A stretch of 64,000 bases of DNA from Pezicula radicicola (taxonomy: Eukaryota; Ascomycota; Leotiomycetes; Helotiales; Dermateaceae), in assembly GCA_003008705.1 (NCBI GenBank), contig PDUO01000027.1:128425-192424 (forward strand), given 5' to 3'. Under the pieces are notes generated by a model that was given only the letters and a program-made list of their open reading frames with translations, was not told the origin of the DNA and searched no databases. The position numbers and the translations under genes were made by a program. Each line of letters opens with the position of its first letter. Positions within the stretch are counted from its first letter, which is position 1. Positions 34,541-44,714 of this stretch are shown here, in pieces.

Positions 34541-35364
34541 TTACCAATCGATATTGACAATATTGCCAGAAAAGGGATCTTGGATATAGCCCAAGCCATT
34601 GTGTTCTATTCCCTCTCTGAAAGCCGTGCTAACAGCTTTCAAAAGGTCAGTAGCAAATCCCTCCACTGCATCATAGACCTCCTCAACACGGAACTTCCTA
34701 CAACTGAAATGAGGGCTATCCTCAGGGAGCAAGGCATCCGAACAATAGGGTTCAACAGCACGGTGTAACATAATTAGGCGGACCTGATGACTAGCTGGTA
34801 GCTGATAGGCAAGTTTGTAGTGGAGAACCTTGACATTGTCGATATTGTTCAACAACATCTTCAGACGCTTGACTGGAGGGGTGAGCTGTCCAATTGGGCC
34901 GACCTTGTCTGCCAAGAGGAAGAATTCGAGATAGAAGGTAATCTCCTCAACTGGTTTAAGTCCTATCCCGAGAAGAGTTAGCTACGTAACATCCAAAGGT
35001 TTGGATTCTCGAGAGATAATTACCTTCTTCGCACAGTATCCGGCCAGTGTAAACGTATTGAACAAGCGCTCCAAAAATCGATGGCTTATCTTCTACCATA
35101 TCCATTTCTTGCTCTACTCCTTCCTTGAAGTTGCCATTAAAGGCTCGATCGAAAAATTTGGAGGCGTGACAGAACAATGCCTTCGAGACCTCAAACTTGG
35201 CGCGCTCGGGACCAACGTAGATCTTGACTGTCGGACCGTGAAAGAGGTTGGTATTTCTGTAAATATCAATGAATAACTACTCTTGATCCCCTAGCTCAAG
35301 ATCTAGATGCAACATACTGGTGGAACTTCCCGACAGGGAATTCGGCAACGTGCTTCTTGTCCAT
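34541..35364 (-). CDS. BTB/POZ domain protein (copy 3 of 3)
   Basis: Three exons (35318-35364, 35024-35256, 34541-34962) give 233 residues starting MDKKHVAEFPVGKFHQ. The BTB core is TVKIYVGPERAKFEVSKALF, then CHASKFFDRAFNGNFKEGVE and LVQYVYTGRILCEEG. The C-terminal part (ITFYLEFFLLADKVGPIGQL, later VEEVYDAVEGFATDLLKAVS) is helical and shared with the other two copies. It sits next to the broken copy 2 in the same orientation, which indicates a local tandem duplication; copy 1 lies 31 kb away. The biological role is unknown; BTB proteins usually dimerise and recruit partners. Confidence 0.85.
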
Positions 35365-36548
35365 CTTCGCGCTCACTTTCAACTATAATATGAGACGTGG
35401 GTATTAGCATCAGCGATTGGCAAAGGATAAGATAGAGAACTGAAGATGGGTCTCTTTACCTTTCAGTGCTGAAAGAGTCCCATCCCTTGATGTATGAGGT
35501 GGCCAGGTAGGTGGTGGTTGTGTTTGAAAGAGGCAAGAGAAAGTAAACAAATATGGGTGGGTTGAATCACGTGTGGAATACTAAGTCACTGGGAGCTAAG
35601 CCTGTGGTCAGTTGTTGTTTGCATTGGTTGAAATTTTGCTGTGGTAGCTCTTAGCGTTGTTTAGTGTCAACTCTAGCAATTTGCCAGATGCATCATTAAG
35701 CCGCTGTGGAGAACTCCGTCATTGAACTTGAGGTTGAGACTTCAAAGCAGAAATCAGTGAGGCGCTAGAGAAGAGAATCTATTGCATCAATGACAGTATC
35801 CCAGCCAAAACCCAACTCTCACTTTCAACCTCTGTATAGAGTCCTACAAAAATGAAAACTAGCGATTCGCCTTCACTGGCTAAAGGATAGAAAGCATCTG
35901 AAAGGATTTTCACGCAGAGACAGCCACGATTTACTGACAGAAAACTAAAACCAATAATTGGGGCCTGCTCTTTGTAAACGATACCACAAGTACCTGAAAT
36001 ACCCCCCGACTTTATTTTAATGGTCTTTATACCTCTCTAATGTGTAATATAGGGGGTAGGTATTGAACATTATTGCTATTAGCTATAGGAGTCTTAGCGA
36101 TCCCATCCCTATAAAAATTTATATTGGCCGGAGACGGTCTTTTCTTAGCACTTTGTATACCCATCTTCAATTCAATTGCCTTAGTAGTCGTCACAGTTGG
36201 AATTAATAGCCTCCGGTGTTTTGCGAACTTATATTATGTATTCTTGTTGCACTTGGATCAAAACTCGGTGATACAAAAATGCACATGCGTGTCGAACCGA
36301 GTTCAGAGTAGGCTTGTTTTCCACCTCAAGCAAGCACTCGTCCGCGCTCACATTCACACTTCATAAGTAGAAGGGCTCCATAGGTTTTCCATATTTCAGC
36401 CCTCTCCTGCTTCTACTTTTTAATCTTCTACTTTCCAGGAAAATCGTAGAATTCCCACGCCCATACACTCTGCATATTTCCTCCGATCCTCTCCGACAGC
36501 AATACCAAAACCTACACGATCAAAAAGAAGACTAGTAACCTTGACAAA
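35365..36548. other. Intergenic region upstream of small-protein copy 1
   Basis: No gene recognised. A pair of inverted short tracts (TACCCCCC near 36000 and GGGGGTA near 36053) flanks a 40-base AT-rich segment. Sequence from about 36253 (GATCAAAACTCGGT) and 36361 (TTCATAAGTAGAAGG) recurs upstream of small-protein copy 3, at about 43437 and 44224. Confidence 0.45.
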
Positions 36549-36897
36549 ATGAACAACGCCTTCCAATCTTCCACTCGAAGGAGACAGGTATCCTCAACCG
36601 TCTGCAGTAAGTCGACCTTCTACTTCTTTATATTGGCTGTAATAACTTATTTTTCATCACTAGACCCAGCACTAAAGGCAAGAAGAAAGACATGAAGCAG
36701 CACGAAGGGCTTCAGACAGTAACCGAACTCTCTGAGATATCATGCTTGAAGATAGCGGTCCTGCAATTGCACTTGTACCTGCGCACATCGGTGCTCAATT
36801 CGCCATTGATATAGATAATGAGAACTACTACTTTGAGCAAAAGGACTCCGAGGCGGATCTTTCGCAGATCGAGGGGAAGGATAATACTGGGAAATAA
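36549..36897 (+). CDS. Small-protein family copy 1 (damaged or re-spliced)
   Basis: Exon 1 (36549-36606) encodes MNNAFQSSTRRRQVSSTVC and ends TGC A|GTAAGT, exactly as in the other copies. The homologous acceptor at 36663 would give NPALKARRKT and then a stop at 36693. Family sequence resumes in another frame (MLEDSGPAIALVP, AHIGAQFAIDIDNENY, KDSEADLSQIEGK) to a stop at 36897. A different acceptor (CTCTGAG, ending 36736) would join exon 1 to that frame and give a 72-residue protein. So the copy is either a pseudogene or uses a shifted splice site. Function unknown; it has no signal peptide or membrane segment. Confidence 0.5.
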
Positions 36898-37980
36898 GTT
36901 ACATTTGATTGCGAAGGGGGTAATGAGTAGAGCAGGGTAGCAGCAGAAGTTATGATCATATCGCGACATGGTGGAAAGACTAGTTCTGACTAAAGCGCAT
37001 CTCATAGTGTTGAATAATCTTGCGTGTTACAAATTAGCATCGGGCTATTTGGGAGGTGCACAAGTGAAAAGTTCCTTCTTCTCTGGTAAGGAAGTTGCGT
37101 GTAGTTTTGACAGGGAAGAGGCTCTCGCTTAGCGTCGATGCCAAAAAGGGGGGCCAATTGGCCTGCCAAGGCGAGAGTATCGTGTCTCGTGTCTTCATCA
37201 ATCTTTAACTACTTCAAGTTCAGACCGCTGACCAGTGTATTTCGCCAGAGATTTAAGCACACACCTGCAGCTTTACGACCCTTTTTTTGTGGAAAAGTGA
37301 TCGCGGCAGGTGGGAAGTTGGGTGGTGCTCAAAGTAAACACACAGATTGGCACTCGTTACCGTCATGTGTTTTTCGGCTTCATGATATCTATGGAAATCA
37401 TGGCACTACATCGCTGCAGGTATCACTTCAAAGTTTACCTTCTAATCACAAGACCAGCCGAAATGGGTCCAACGGTACTGATACGAAGAATTTGCCGTAA
37501 GAGATCGAAAATTGGATATTTAGAAGAACCCTCCTATTTGAGCTCCCTTAGAGCCAATTTGGTCCCCGTCCTTTACACTCACCCTCCGAACAGCCACCAA
37601 GCTGTCAAAGTCAGGCGATGAGATTTTTATTAGATTACCTACTGTATATTTAGAGTTTTCCCACACTAGGCTAAAGTTAATGTGCGGCGAAGTGGCAGCT
37701 AGGTAAAGAGATAGCGTCAAGAATCATGTTACAGCGCGAGCAGATAGGACTCAAGAGAGAGGTGTTGGTAGTGTATATTTAGAGGCTAATTTACCTAATC
37801 TACACGGCCGGGACGAAAAATACAAAAAAGATCAAAACCTTAAAATCCAGGGCATCTAGGAGTCTTTATCTATTTTATTGCAACTGGTCCGAATATGGTC
37901 TCCTTTCTTAAGCGAACGCCAAGCGCACGCTGGGATACTGAAAGAATCAATGCCTTCTCTTTCCTCCGTTCATCGACAAG
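36898..37980. other. Intergenic region, no gene recognised
   Basis: Short frames at 37138-37500 and 37310-37621 overlap in different phases without recognisable motifs. Nothing else seen. Confidence 0.4.
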
Positions 37981-38484
37981 ATGCCATCTCCAGACATCTC
38001 CAGAATAACACCACTATTACCGCCCCAATCCGCAGCTCCGAATATGTCCTCCAAATTCATCGCGACCTTCCAAGTTCCTGTCGGCATTGTTGGTCTTTAC
38101 CTCTGCAGCAGCTATATCTTTGCTATCCCCTTCGCCGTGGTATACCTCTTACTCCGATTCCTGGGACCCCTCATAACAGATGCCCATCTACTCTTCTCTG
38201 AATCGACATTCTTGGGATTTCTTCTCAAGATTTGGTTCCTCCTCTTCATGCTTGGCATCAGCATAGAGGTACTCACGTACGCTGGGTGGCTTCTGATGAA
38301 AGGATTAAGGAAGCGCGAGGATGGCGGCGACCAGAAGTACAGGATCGTGGCGGAAAGGGTTTGGTGGGCAGCGGATATTGCTCTTCGTTGGACTATGGTT
38401 AAATATGTCCGTCTTTTCGTACCGAATCTGCAGAAGCACGAGAGAGGGGAAACAGGCGTGGACCGAAAGGGCTGCTCAGGTTGA
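37981..38484 (+). CDS. Hypothetical integral membrane protein
   Basis: A single-exon frame of 167 residues starting MPSPDISRITPLLPPQSAAP; ATG 38044 (MSSKFIATFQVPVGIVGLYL) is an alternative start. Two or three hydrophobic segments are visible: GIVGLYLCSSYIFAIPFAVV with YLLLRFLGP, then FLGFLLKIWFLLFMLGISIE with VLTYAGWLLM. A basic, charged C-terminal half follows (KGLRKREDGGDQKYRIVAER). No family recognised and no neighbour in an obvious operon-like arrangement. A small membrane protein is well supported by composition; the role is unknown. Confidence 0.6.
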   Translation: MPSPDISRITPLLPPQSAAPNMSSKFIATFQVPVGIVGLYLCSSYIFAIPFAVVYLLLRFLGPLITDAHLLFSESTFLGFLLKIWFLLFMLGISIEVLTYAGWLLMKGLRKREDGGDQKYRIVAERVWWAADIALRWTMVKYVRLFVPNLQKHERGETGVDRKGCSG

Positions 38485-39065
38485 CTAGACTTCCACCCTT
38501 AGCATCAACAGATTCATCGCATAGTCTTGCCTTACTCTATGTCTGCGCGGGAGATTGCTTGGAACCAATGCGAATGGTAAAGGTAGTAGTGCTCCAGTAG
38601 TCTTAGGTTACCGTTCTATAGAGGATAAAGATTTAGTAGCCAAGATGTGATGTGCCTGATGCTATGTTCTCGTCTTAGTGCGCACCGCATGAAAATAATC
38701 TTCTAACGAATTCCCACTATTGTTCATATTTACCTATGCCACAGGCTTGGTCTATTGGTTATTTCTCTACGATAATTAGTGGTTTGAGGCGCATCTTATC
38801 TCTATCTAGGTAGATGTCCGAACTCTAACCTCCTTGAGCAATGCTCATTATACATCGGCAAGGTTACAAGTCTTGCCGTCTCCTTCAATAGGAAGGTGAG
38901 GGACTCCTGAAATTGGGTGCGCATCCCCTGGTCTCAGCCCATTTAATAGATGCAGAACCAGGAAAATATGTAAGCTTCTTTTACCAGTTATCGACTCCTC
39001 GCTTTTCAAGCCTCTCTAAGTTCTGCCTTCGCACAAGCAACTCGCTGTCCAAGTATCAAGCCACT
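38485..39065. other. Intergenic region upstream of the terpene synthase
   Basis: 3' flank of the membrane protein gene and leader of the terpene synthase. No other feature seen. Confidence 0.4.
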
Positions 39066-40458
39066 ATGAGTTTCTCCAGCACAAGTCTATCTCATGACCT
39101 TCTTGCGAATAGTCTCAAAGGCAAAACAATCACAGTGCCAAATCTTAACCCTCTATTCAAAGAGTGGCCTCAAAACCCTGTGAATCCTTGCTACAAAAAA
39201 CTCAAGCCTTTAGCCGATGTCAAGACCATCAGGCGAGTGTCCCCAGTCAGAAGCATAGGACAGTCATCCTCTAACAAGTTGTAGTCTCGGTTTGACTGGA
39301 AAGAAGCTCGATAAGTTTATGCGCTCGGATACTGCGCTCTTTGTTTCTTGCTGGTGGCCTCGTGCAGACTTTGAGGCATGCGTAACGATCTTGTACCTTA
39401 TGATTTGGCTCTTTGTCTGGGATAATGAACTCGATATAGAGGCGAGCGTACCGAGTGCAAACTTTGCAGCTGCAGAGGATCTCTGGGATCAGATGTTTCG
39501 GTTCATTGAACATTCATTGGGATTTGGAAAAGATTCAGTCTCACCAGTGGCTCCGAACCCAATCATCAACAGCTTTGAGGGCGTAGGAGAACGACTCCGT
39601 TATCAGTACAATGATGGTGAGTGAGATGACATTGAGTGGAATTCAAACTAATTCAATGTGTTTAGAGCAACGGAAGCGCTGCTTGGAAGAACTCAGGTTC
39701 GACTTGCATATGACACAAGTGGAACAAGAATTAAAGTTGGACGACAGAATCCCGACACTGAAGGAATACTGGCACATGAGATTTTGGATCCAGTGGTGTT
39801 GCTGTTTGCTTAACGATGGCTGAGTATGTGGTCAAAAACTTATGTTTATGGATGCTATATAATACTGATCTTTTCCAGACTTACTGTTGGGTGCCCGATG
39901 CCATCTTATCTAATGAAATTTCCGAGAATGAAAAGTCTCTGGGATAATACAACAATTGGAATTTGCGTGTAAGTTAGTGTTTCACATTAATATATTATTA
40001 CTAATGTCTCAAATAGAAACAACGATATTATCTCGCTTAAGAAGGAACTTGTAAGTCAACTCTTTTCCAATAATTTTGGTGCTCTACTTGCTCTACTAAA
40101 AGCTCTCAGAAATTAAACCGCATTTTATCCTTTCTTCCACTCTCTATCGCTTCAGGACTCTCTCTCCAACAATCCCTCGAAAACGCTCTGGATGTATTGC
40201 GAGACTCGGTTAATGAGGTTAATGATGCCGGAAATATGATTATGCTGGATGTTCGAGAGGACTCAGAAGATCATGAGGTCCTTAAACAATATGTTGATGT
40301 TATCAAGTTCAACCAGTCTGGCAATCACTATTGGAGGTAAGAACTCGTAGTCACTTAAGTCCTGGTTACTTGTAACTAATGAGCGAAGTCAACGGACTGA
40401 AAGACACCTGCTTGCTGGAAGTGTCCAAGGGGATGATACTATTGTAATTACTCTATGA
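39066..40458 (+). CDS. Terpene synthase (sesquiterpene cyclase-like), one-base frameshift in exon 3
   Basis: Seven exons by splice signals and homology: 39066-39232, 39285-39616, 39666-39823, 39879-39968, 40017-40050, 40110-40336 and 40389-40458. The aspartate motif is WLFVWDNELDIE (a DDxxD variant). The second metal motif is NNDIISLKKEL (NDxxSxxKE). Sequence CWWPRADFEACVTILYLMIW and MPSYLMKFPRMKSLWDNTTI is typical of fungal class I cyclases, which ionise farnesyl or geranyl diphosphate; the C-terminus has NHYWSQRTERH. Exons sum to 1078 bases, one too many. Exon 3 reads MRF then needs GSSGVAVCLTMAE, which requires three T rather than the four at 39782-39785. Intron 1 has a GC donor (AG|GCGAGT) with a CTAAC branch site. 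It is a recent pseudogene or an assembly error. Confidence 0.85.
39233..39284 (+). other. GC-AG intron in the terpene synthase
   Basis: Donor AG|GCGAGT, branch CTCTAACA, acceptor TTGTAG; 52 bases. Only this donor gives the phase (2) needed to enter exon 2 in frame. The nearby GT at 39237 would break the frame. Confidence 0.7.
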
Positions 40459-41985
40459 ATAGCTTGTATATTTTATTTTGGGGATCCCGAGGGACTTTGT
40501 GGGACCACATGATATTTTCGATTTTACACAGTTTGTTTTCACAATCGCTCAAACGTTGGTCAGATCATGGGGTATTGGCTAGGTAGTTTTAGTCGCAGCC
40601 ATATAATAAAAATAAGTGCTATTCAAAATCTTGATATAGGGACTCCTAAATTTCGAATTACCTTGTGACGACTAACTACCCGCATGGGCTAACTGCGAGG
40701 CAGCCCATAAGCCAAGCCCCTTCTCTTGGCAAGCTTTCTCCTTTTTATTAGCCGAGCACTGCTTCCGAGGGAGTGAGGAGCCAAAGGACCTCGTGCTAAG
40801 TTGAAGTACTATTACTGTTGCTGAAGTATTCTGTCTTATGGTTAAACAATGTTGTAGAAGTTGTTGTACTTAAAATTAGGGAAGAAGTTCTCGGGAAAGG
40901 AGAAGAACGTCGAAAGGTGACTAACTACTGTTATTGAAGGAAGAACAATTTTATCTCTAATGATGGCACTTCTCCATCACAGCAGACCGGCCGCCTTATC
41001 ATAATTTGCCATACATCGTAGAAAGAGTCTTTTTCGAACGGGAAACTTACGAAGCTTAACGGAAGATGGCGTGCATCTTCAACCTTTTAAAGTGGGCCAA
41101 TAGCAAAGCAATTCCCATTGGAAAAGAGGCTCTACTCTATTGCTGCAGTCCGCGGAATAATCACATTTCACTTATGTATTGGATATATTTTCAGGTCTAG
41201 CTCTTCCAGATTCAAATCTTGAGGCTTTTTGTGGAAATTCGGGGCTGATTAGAGCTGGGATCTGGCTCTGGTTTGCCACGTGTGCTCACCGAACTCTCCG
41301 GATTTGGGTTTGTGATGACAATCTTGAGGCTTATCAAAGCGTATATAAAACAAACGCACATCGCCATTGGCTAGCGCATCACTATCACATCACATGCTTA
41401 TGTACTGTGAGAATTTGTGTGCCTTTAATTCGTTCATCTTGTTCCTTATCCCTAAGCCACTAAGCTCCATCTAAAGATCCTAATATCTACTCTTCCCGAC
41501 TTCTATCATACTCTTAGGACGCTACGAAGACGATGTCCGGACACTGTAGCCTTTTGAGCGGGAAATGCAGTAAAAAGGTGCTAACTCATCTGATGATTTG
41601 CCTCGCCTCGATGCCCGATAGGAGGGTAATTTCTTACAGCTTACCTTTGGGGAAGGCTCTCATTAGTTTAAAACTTGGTCTGGGACAAAAATGAATGTTG
41701 GTTCTCTGGGTCGGAAGATAATGGAATGGTGTGCTGGACTTAAAGGCCATTGTCCCACCCAAGGGAGAGCTCACGTAGTGTAGCTTCTCCTCATAAACAC
41801 CCATTATATGTTGAATGACTTCACGCTTTTCCAGATTTCACTTCACTCACATTTCCGAAACTTCCATCTTCTATATTCCAAGTAACACGTCCTCATTCTT
41901 ACGCCTATATACTCTATATATTCCCTTTGCAATACGGCTGGCTGCCAACCCCACAATCAAGAAATAGACTATTTTCTTTCTTAAA
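40459..41985. other. Intergenic region upstream of small-protein copy 2
   Basis: No gene recognised in about 1.5 kb. Short frames (for example 41179-41463) have no known domain. The right end contains the leader of the small-protein gene. Confidence 0.4.
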
Positions 41986-42325
41986 ATGGCACCATACAAC
42001 GAGTTAAAAACTGGTCCCCAATCTATTCATCGAGTAAGACAGACTTCCTCAATAGTCTGCAGTAAGTAGAGCTTCTAAATTTCTAATATATTGCATCTCA
42101 AGAGACTATAGTCAGTGTTAACTAACTTATTTCTTAATGCCAGACCCAGCAACAAGCCAAGACGGCAGAGCCGACGCAGAACGCATGCCGTTAGATGGTA
42201 GCCAAACTCTTTTGGATTTCGAGATCGAAGATAAAGGTCCTGTACTTGCACACATTGGTGCACAATTTGAAAGTGATGTAAACAAGGAGAATTGCTCCTC
42301 GCAGGACTTTGAGGCGGAGCTCTAG
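41986..42325 (+). CDS. Small-protein family copy 2
   Basis: Two exons (41986-42061, 42144-42325; 82-base intron) give 85 residues. Exon 1 reads MAPYNELKTGPQSIHRVRQT, then SSIVC. Exon 2 starts NPATSQDGRADAERMPLDGS. The conserved core is AHIGAQFESDVNKENC, followed by SSQDFEAEL and stop. The intron interrupts codon position 1 directly after a conserved Cys codon, as in the other three copies. No known domain, signal peptide or membrane segment. The strongly shared core among diverged copies indicates selection on the protein. The role is unknown. Confidence 0.75.
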
Positions 42326-42554
42326 CATGGCAAAGGGGGGGAAGTTGGGAATCAAGCTCTACTTAAGGGCAAAGGTGATAATAAGTGGCTATGGAGGTTA
42401 ATCCTATGTCTCGGTACTCTGAAAAGATTATGTTTGATCTGAGCTTATATACGCGATCTTCTAAAAACCGTGATACTGTTTTTATTTTTGCTGCTATGTA
42501 CAAAACTATGAGGTCTAAAGTAATTAACAGCCAACTCGTTCAATGTTTGGCGGA

Positions 42555-42690
42555 CGACATCATAATGGGCGAGTTCGCACCTAACGAGGACGACATTATA
42601 ATAGGCGAGGCTGCACCCAACAATAAAGTAGAGAACAATCGTGACTCCTCTCAATCTCCGCCTCTACGAAGAAGCAAAGGTGGACTGTCG
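42555..42690 (+). pseudogene. Fragment duplicated from the Est1-like gene
   Basis: This stretch encodes DDIIMGEFAPNEDDIIIGEA, then APNNKVENNRDSSQSPP and LRRSK, matching NDIIMGEAAPDDK and VENNRDSSQSPPPRRSK of the Est1-like protein (DNA 58610-58745, minus). More than 30 bases beginning GTAGAGAACAATCGTGACTC are identical. Eighteen or so residues are missing in the middle, and the first motif is duplicated in tandem. It lies inside a short open frame (42385-42720) that ends without the rest of the gene, so it is a fragment, not a gene. Confidence 0.75.
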
Positions 42691-43589
42691 TCTCAATTAG
42701 AACCATCTACTTACTCGTAGCAAATTATAAGTTGAATTAATTCTGGAAGAGGGAGAAGTATTTCCTACTCTTTTGATAAGTGAACAATAGTTTGACTGTA
42801 CGGCCCCAGATGGCAATTCCAGTTTCCTTGGCAATGTAAACAGCGCCTTAGATTACGAGCAGGTTGCCGAAAACTACGAGAAGTTTTAACAAATCTGGAA
42901 GACGGCTTAATCTAAGACCCATCTAGCGATCTTCCTACTACTTTAAGGGAGCTTTACCGAGATTTTATAGTCGAAGTATGGCCACGAGACTTAGATCTAC
43001 TAGAACCACACAATCTCCTCAATCCTCCATCACACCTTGGAGATGTACGAGGTACGGCAGATGAGCGGTCTTTATTTTATGCAACAGGAAGCCGGTATGC
43101 GCCGCAGGCTATTGTCTTTATCAGTTTTGATCCAGCTATCAGGCTAGCTGGATTCAACTTCAGTCTAACAGGCGTCTTTCGAAGTCAGCCTACGAACAAT
43201 CACAACTATCACATCTTTAATCATGTCTTAATTCATGTATCAAATCTAAACCATTCGCAGCTGGAATACGAAAATAACACTCGAATATTTTATAACATGC
43301 GAAATAACGTTGCGATTACCGAAGGACGGATGAAGGGAAAGACGAGCCGGCCTGCTGATAGTTTGCCTTGCCTTGGTGCCTGATGGAAGAATAATCGTCT
43401 TAGACTCAATATAGCTAACCAAGCTCCCCATCATTCGATCAAAACTCGGTCTGGCACAAAAGCACATATCACTTACTACATCAAATTTTGTAGTTGGTGA
43501 GTCTGGATGTCTCGTTTAAGCGAGAAACCCGCATTTCCAAGTTGGGAATACATAGGGTACGCCTCATCACCTTCGCCAAGCTTCCGGAT

Positions 43590-43775
43590 ACAGTTGGTGG
43601 TCAACTATTTTACAACTACACTAAGTCGTACGGAGTTAATTTTGTTACTTAGTCTGACTACCTATTTGGCCTCTGATAGCGTTGCTTATGTACAATGGCT
43701 TTAGGGGCCCCTAATCTTATTTTTATTGGTCCAAAACACTACCTCATTTATGACAAACTACTCCGTCGGCATCCT
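43590..43775 (+). repeat. Dispersed repeat, copy 1
   Basis: Matches the reverse complement of about 61965-62245 with indels. Anchors are TTGGTGGTCAACTATTTTAC, CACTAAGTCGT..CGGAGTTAATTTTG, TAGTCT and ACAAACTACTCCGT. Confidence 0.6.
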
Positions 43776-44029
43776 CCGGAGCCAAATAGCGTTTTTGGCC
43801 GCGGAGCTTGGACTAACAGTTGTTCCGCCCATTTGACCATGCAACAGAATTGATGCCGATTGCTACCATAGCAAAACATAAGCGAGTAATAGTCCGGATC
43901 AGCGTATTCTATGCAGCGTTCCATGAAGCGTCCCACAAAGCACTAACAATACAAATAACACTATTCGTCAGTCAAGTCCTTCTAAAGTTAGATTTTGACT
44001 ATAGAGATAGCGTTTTGTGACTTTATTTA

Positions 44030-44165
44030 TACATTGTTTCCTTCTATACTGCCTTTTCTTGCAATTCTCTGCTGGTGCACTTATTACGTCTTACGTAGAA
44101 CTGCCCAATAGACAGTTGAAAGTCCCTCAAAGAATTTCCCTTAGCTAATCCCCGTAAAAGAACAT
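44030..44165 (+). repeat. Dispersed direct repeat, copy 1
   Basis: Shares TTCTTGCAATTCTCT, a CCCTTAGC(T)AATCCCCGTAAAAGAAC-type segment and CTGCATT with about 61545-61695 in the same order and orientation. Confidence 0.55.
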
Positions 44166-44365
44166 ACCTGCATTGCTAAGTTTTGTAAGCCCTGTTTTGA
44201 AGTGCTTTTTTGTAGCATACCCTTCATAAGTAGAAGGCCTCCGCCACCTTTCCACCTTTCCACCTTTCCTATACTCTGTTCTTCTACAAACCAAGGAAAC
44301 ACTCTACGTATTTTCTTTTTCTTAACGTCGCAAACCCACCTAAACAACAAATAGTCTTCACTGAG

Positions 44366-44714
44366 ATGATGTTCCCAACCAACACGAACGCCGACTCCCA
44401 ATATGTGCCCAATAGAAGACAGGCATCCTCAACCATCTGTTGTAAGTCAACTAGTGAACTTCCAACTCCAGGACCTGTAATCGCTAACCACTAGCTCATT
44501 TCCAGATCGCGACACAAACCGAAACCGAAAAGCAGACTGGAAAGACTCGAGTCCTTATACTGCGTATGGACAAATCGACTTTGCGGATGACCGCAGCGCT
44601 ATTGCATTTGCACATATGGGCGCACAGTTTGATGGGGATATAAGCGAAGCGAAGTGCTCGTGGGCACAGAAGGACTTCGAGGCTGATATCGCGGGACTCG
44701 AGGGAAAGAAGTAG
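44366..44714 (+). CDS. Small-protein family copy 3
   Basis: Two exons (44366-44441, 44506-44714; 64-base intron) give 94 residues; ATG 44369 is an alternative start. Exon 1 reads MMFPTNTNADSQYVPNRRQA, then SSTIC. Exon 2 has YRDTNRNRKADWKDSSPYTA, the core AHMGAQFDGDISEAKC, and WAQKDFEADIAGLEGKK at the end. Intron phase and the conserved Cys before it match copies 1, 2 and 4. It converges tail-to-tail with the C2H2 gene at 45369-47254, an arrangement repeated for copy 4 and the second C2H2 gene. No domain recognised and function unknown. Confidence 0.75.

Larger units (their letters stand above)
42721..44365. other. Degraded repetitive region between small-protein copies 2 and 3
   Basis: A protein-like stretch at about 42990-43230 (RELYRDFIVEVWPRDLDLLE, later FISFDPAIRLAGFNFSLTGV) is open on the plus strand but has no usable start and is not recognised. 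Sequence at 43590-43775 recurs inverted at about 61965-62245. Sequence at 44030-44165 recurs directly at about 61545-61695. This looks like decayed mobile DNA. Confidence 0.5.

Noticed and set aside
35998..36060. TACCCCCC/GGGGGTA inverted tracts as a mini-transposon
   Set aside because: Only seven bases each, with no target duplication or second copy found in the window.
42990..43230. Protein-like stretch RELYRDFIVEVW..RLAGFNFSLTGV
   Set aside because: Not listed as a gene: no start codon or splice context and no family recognised; probably part of decayed mobile DNA.
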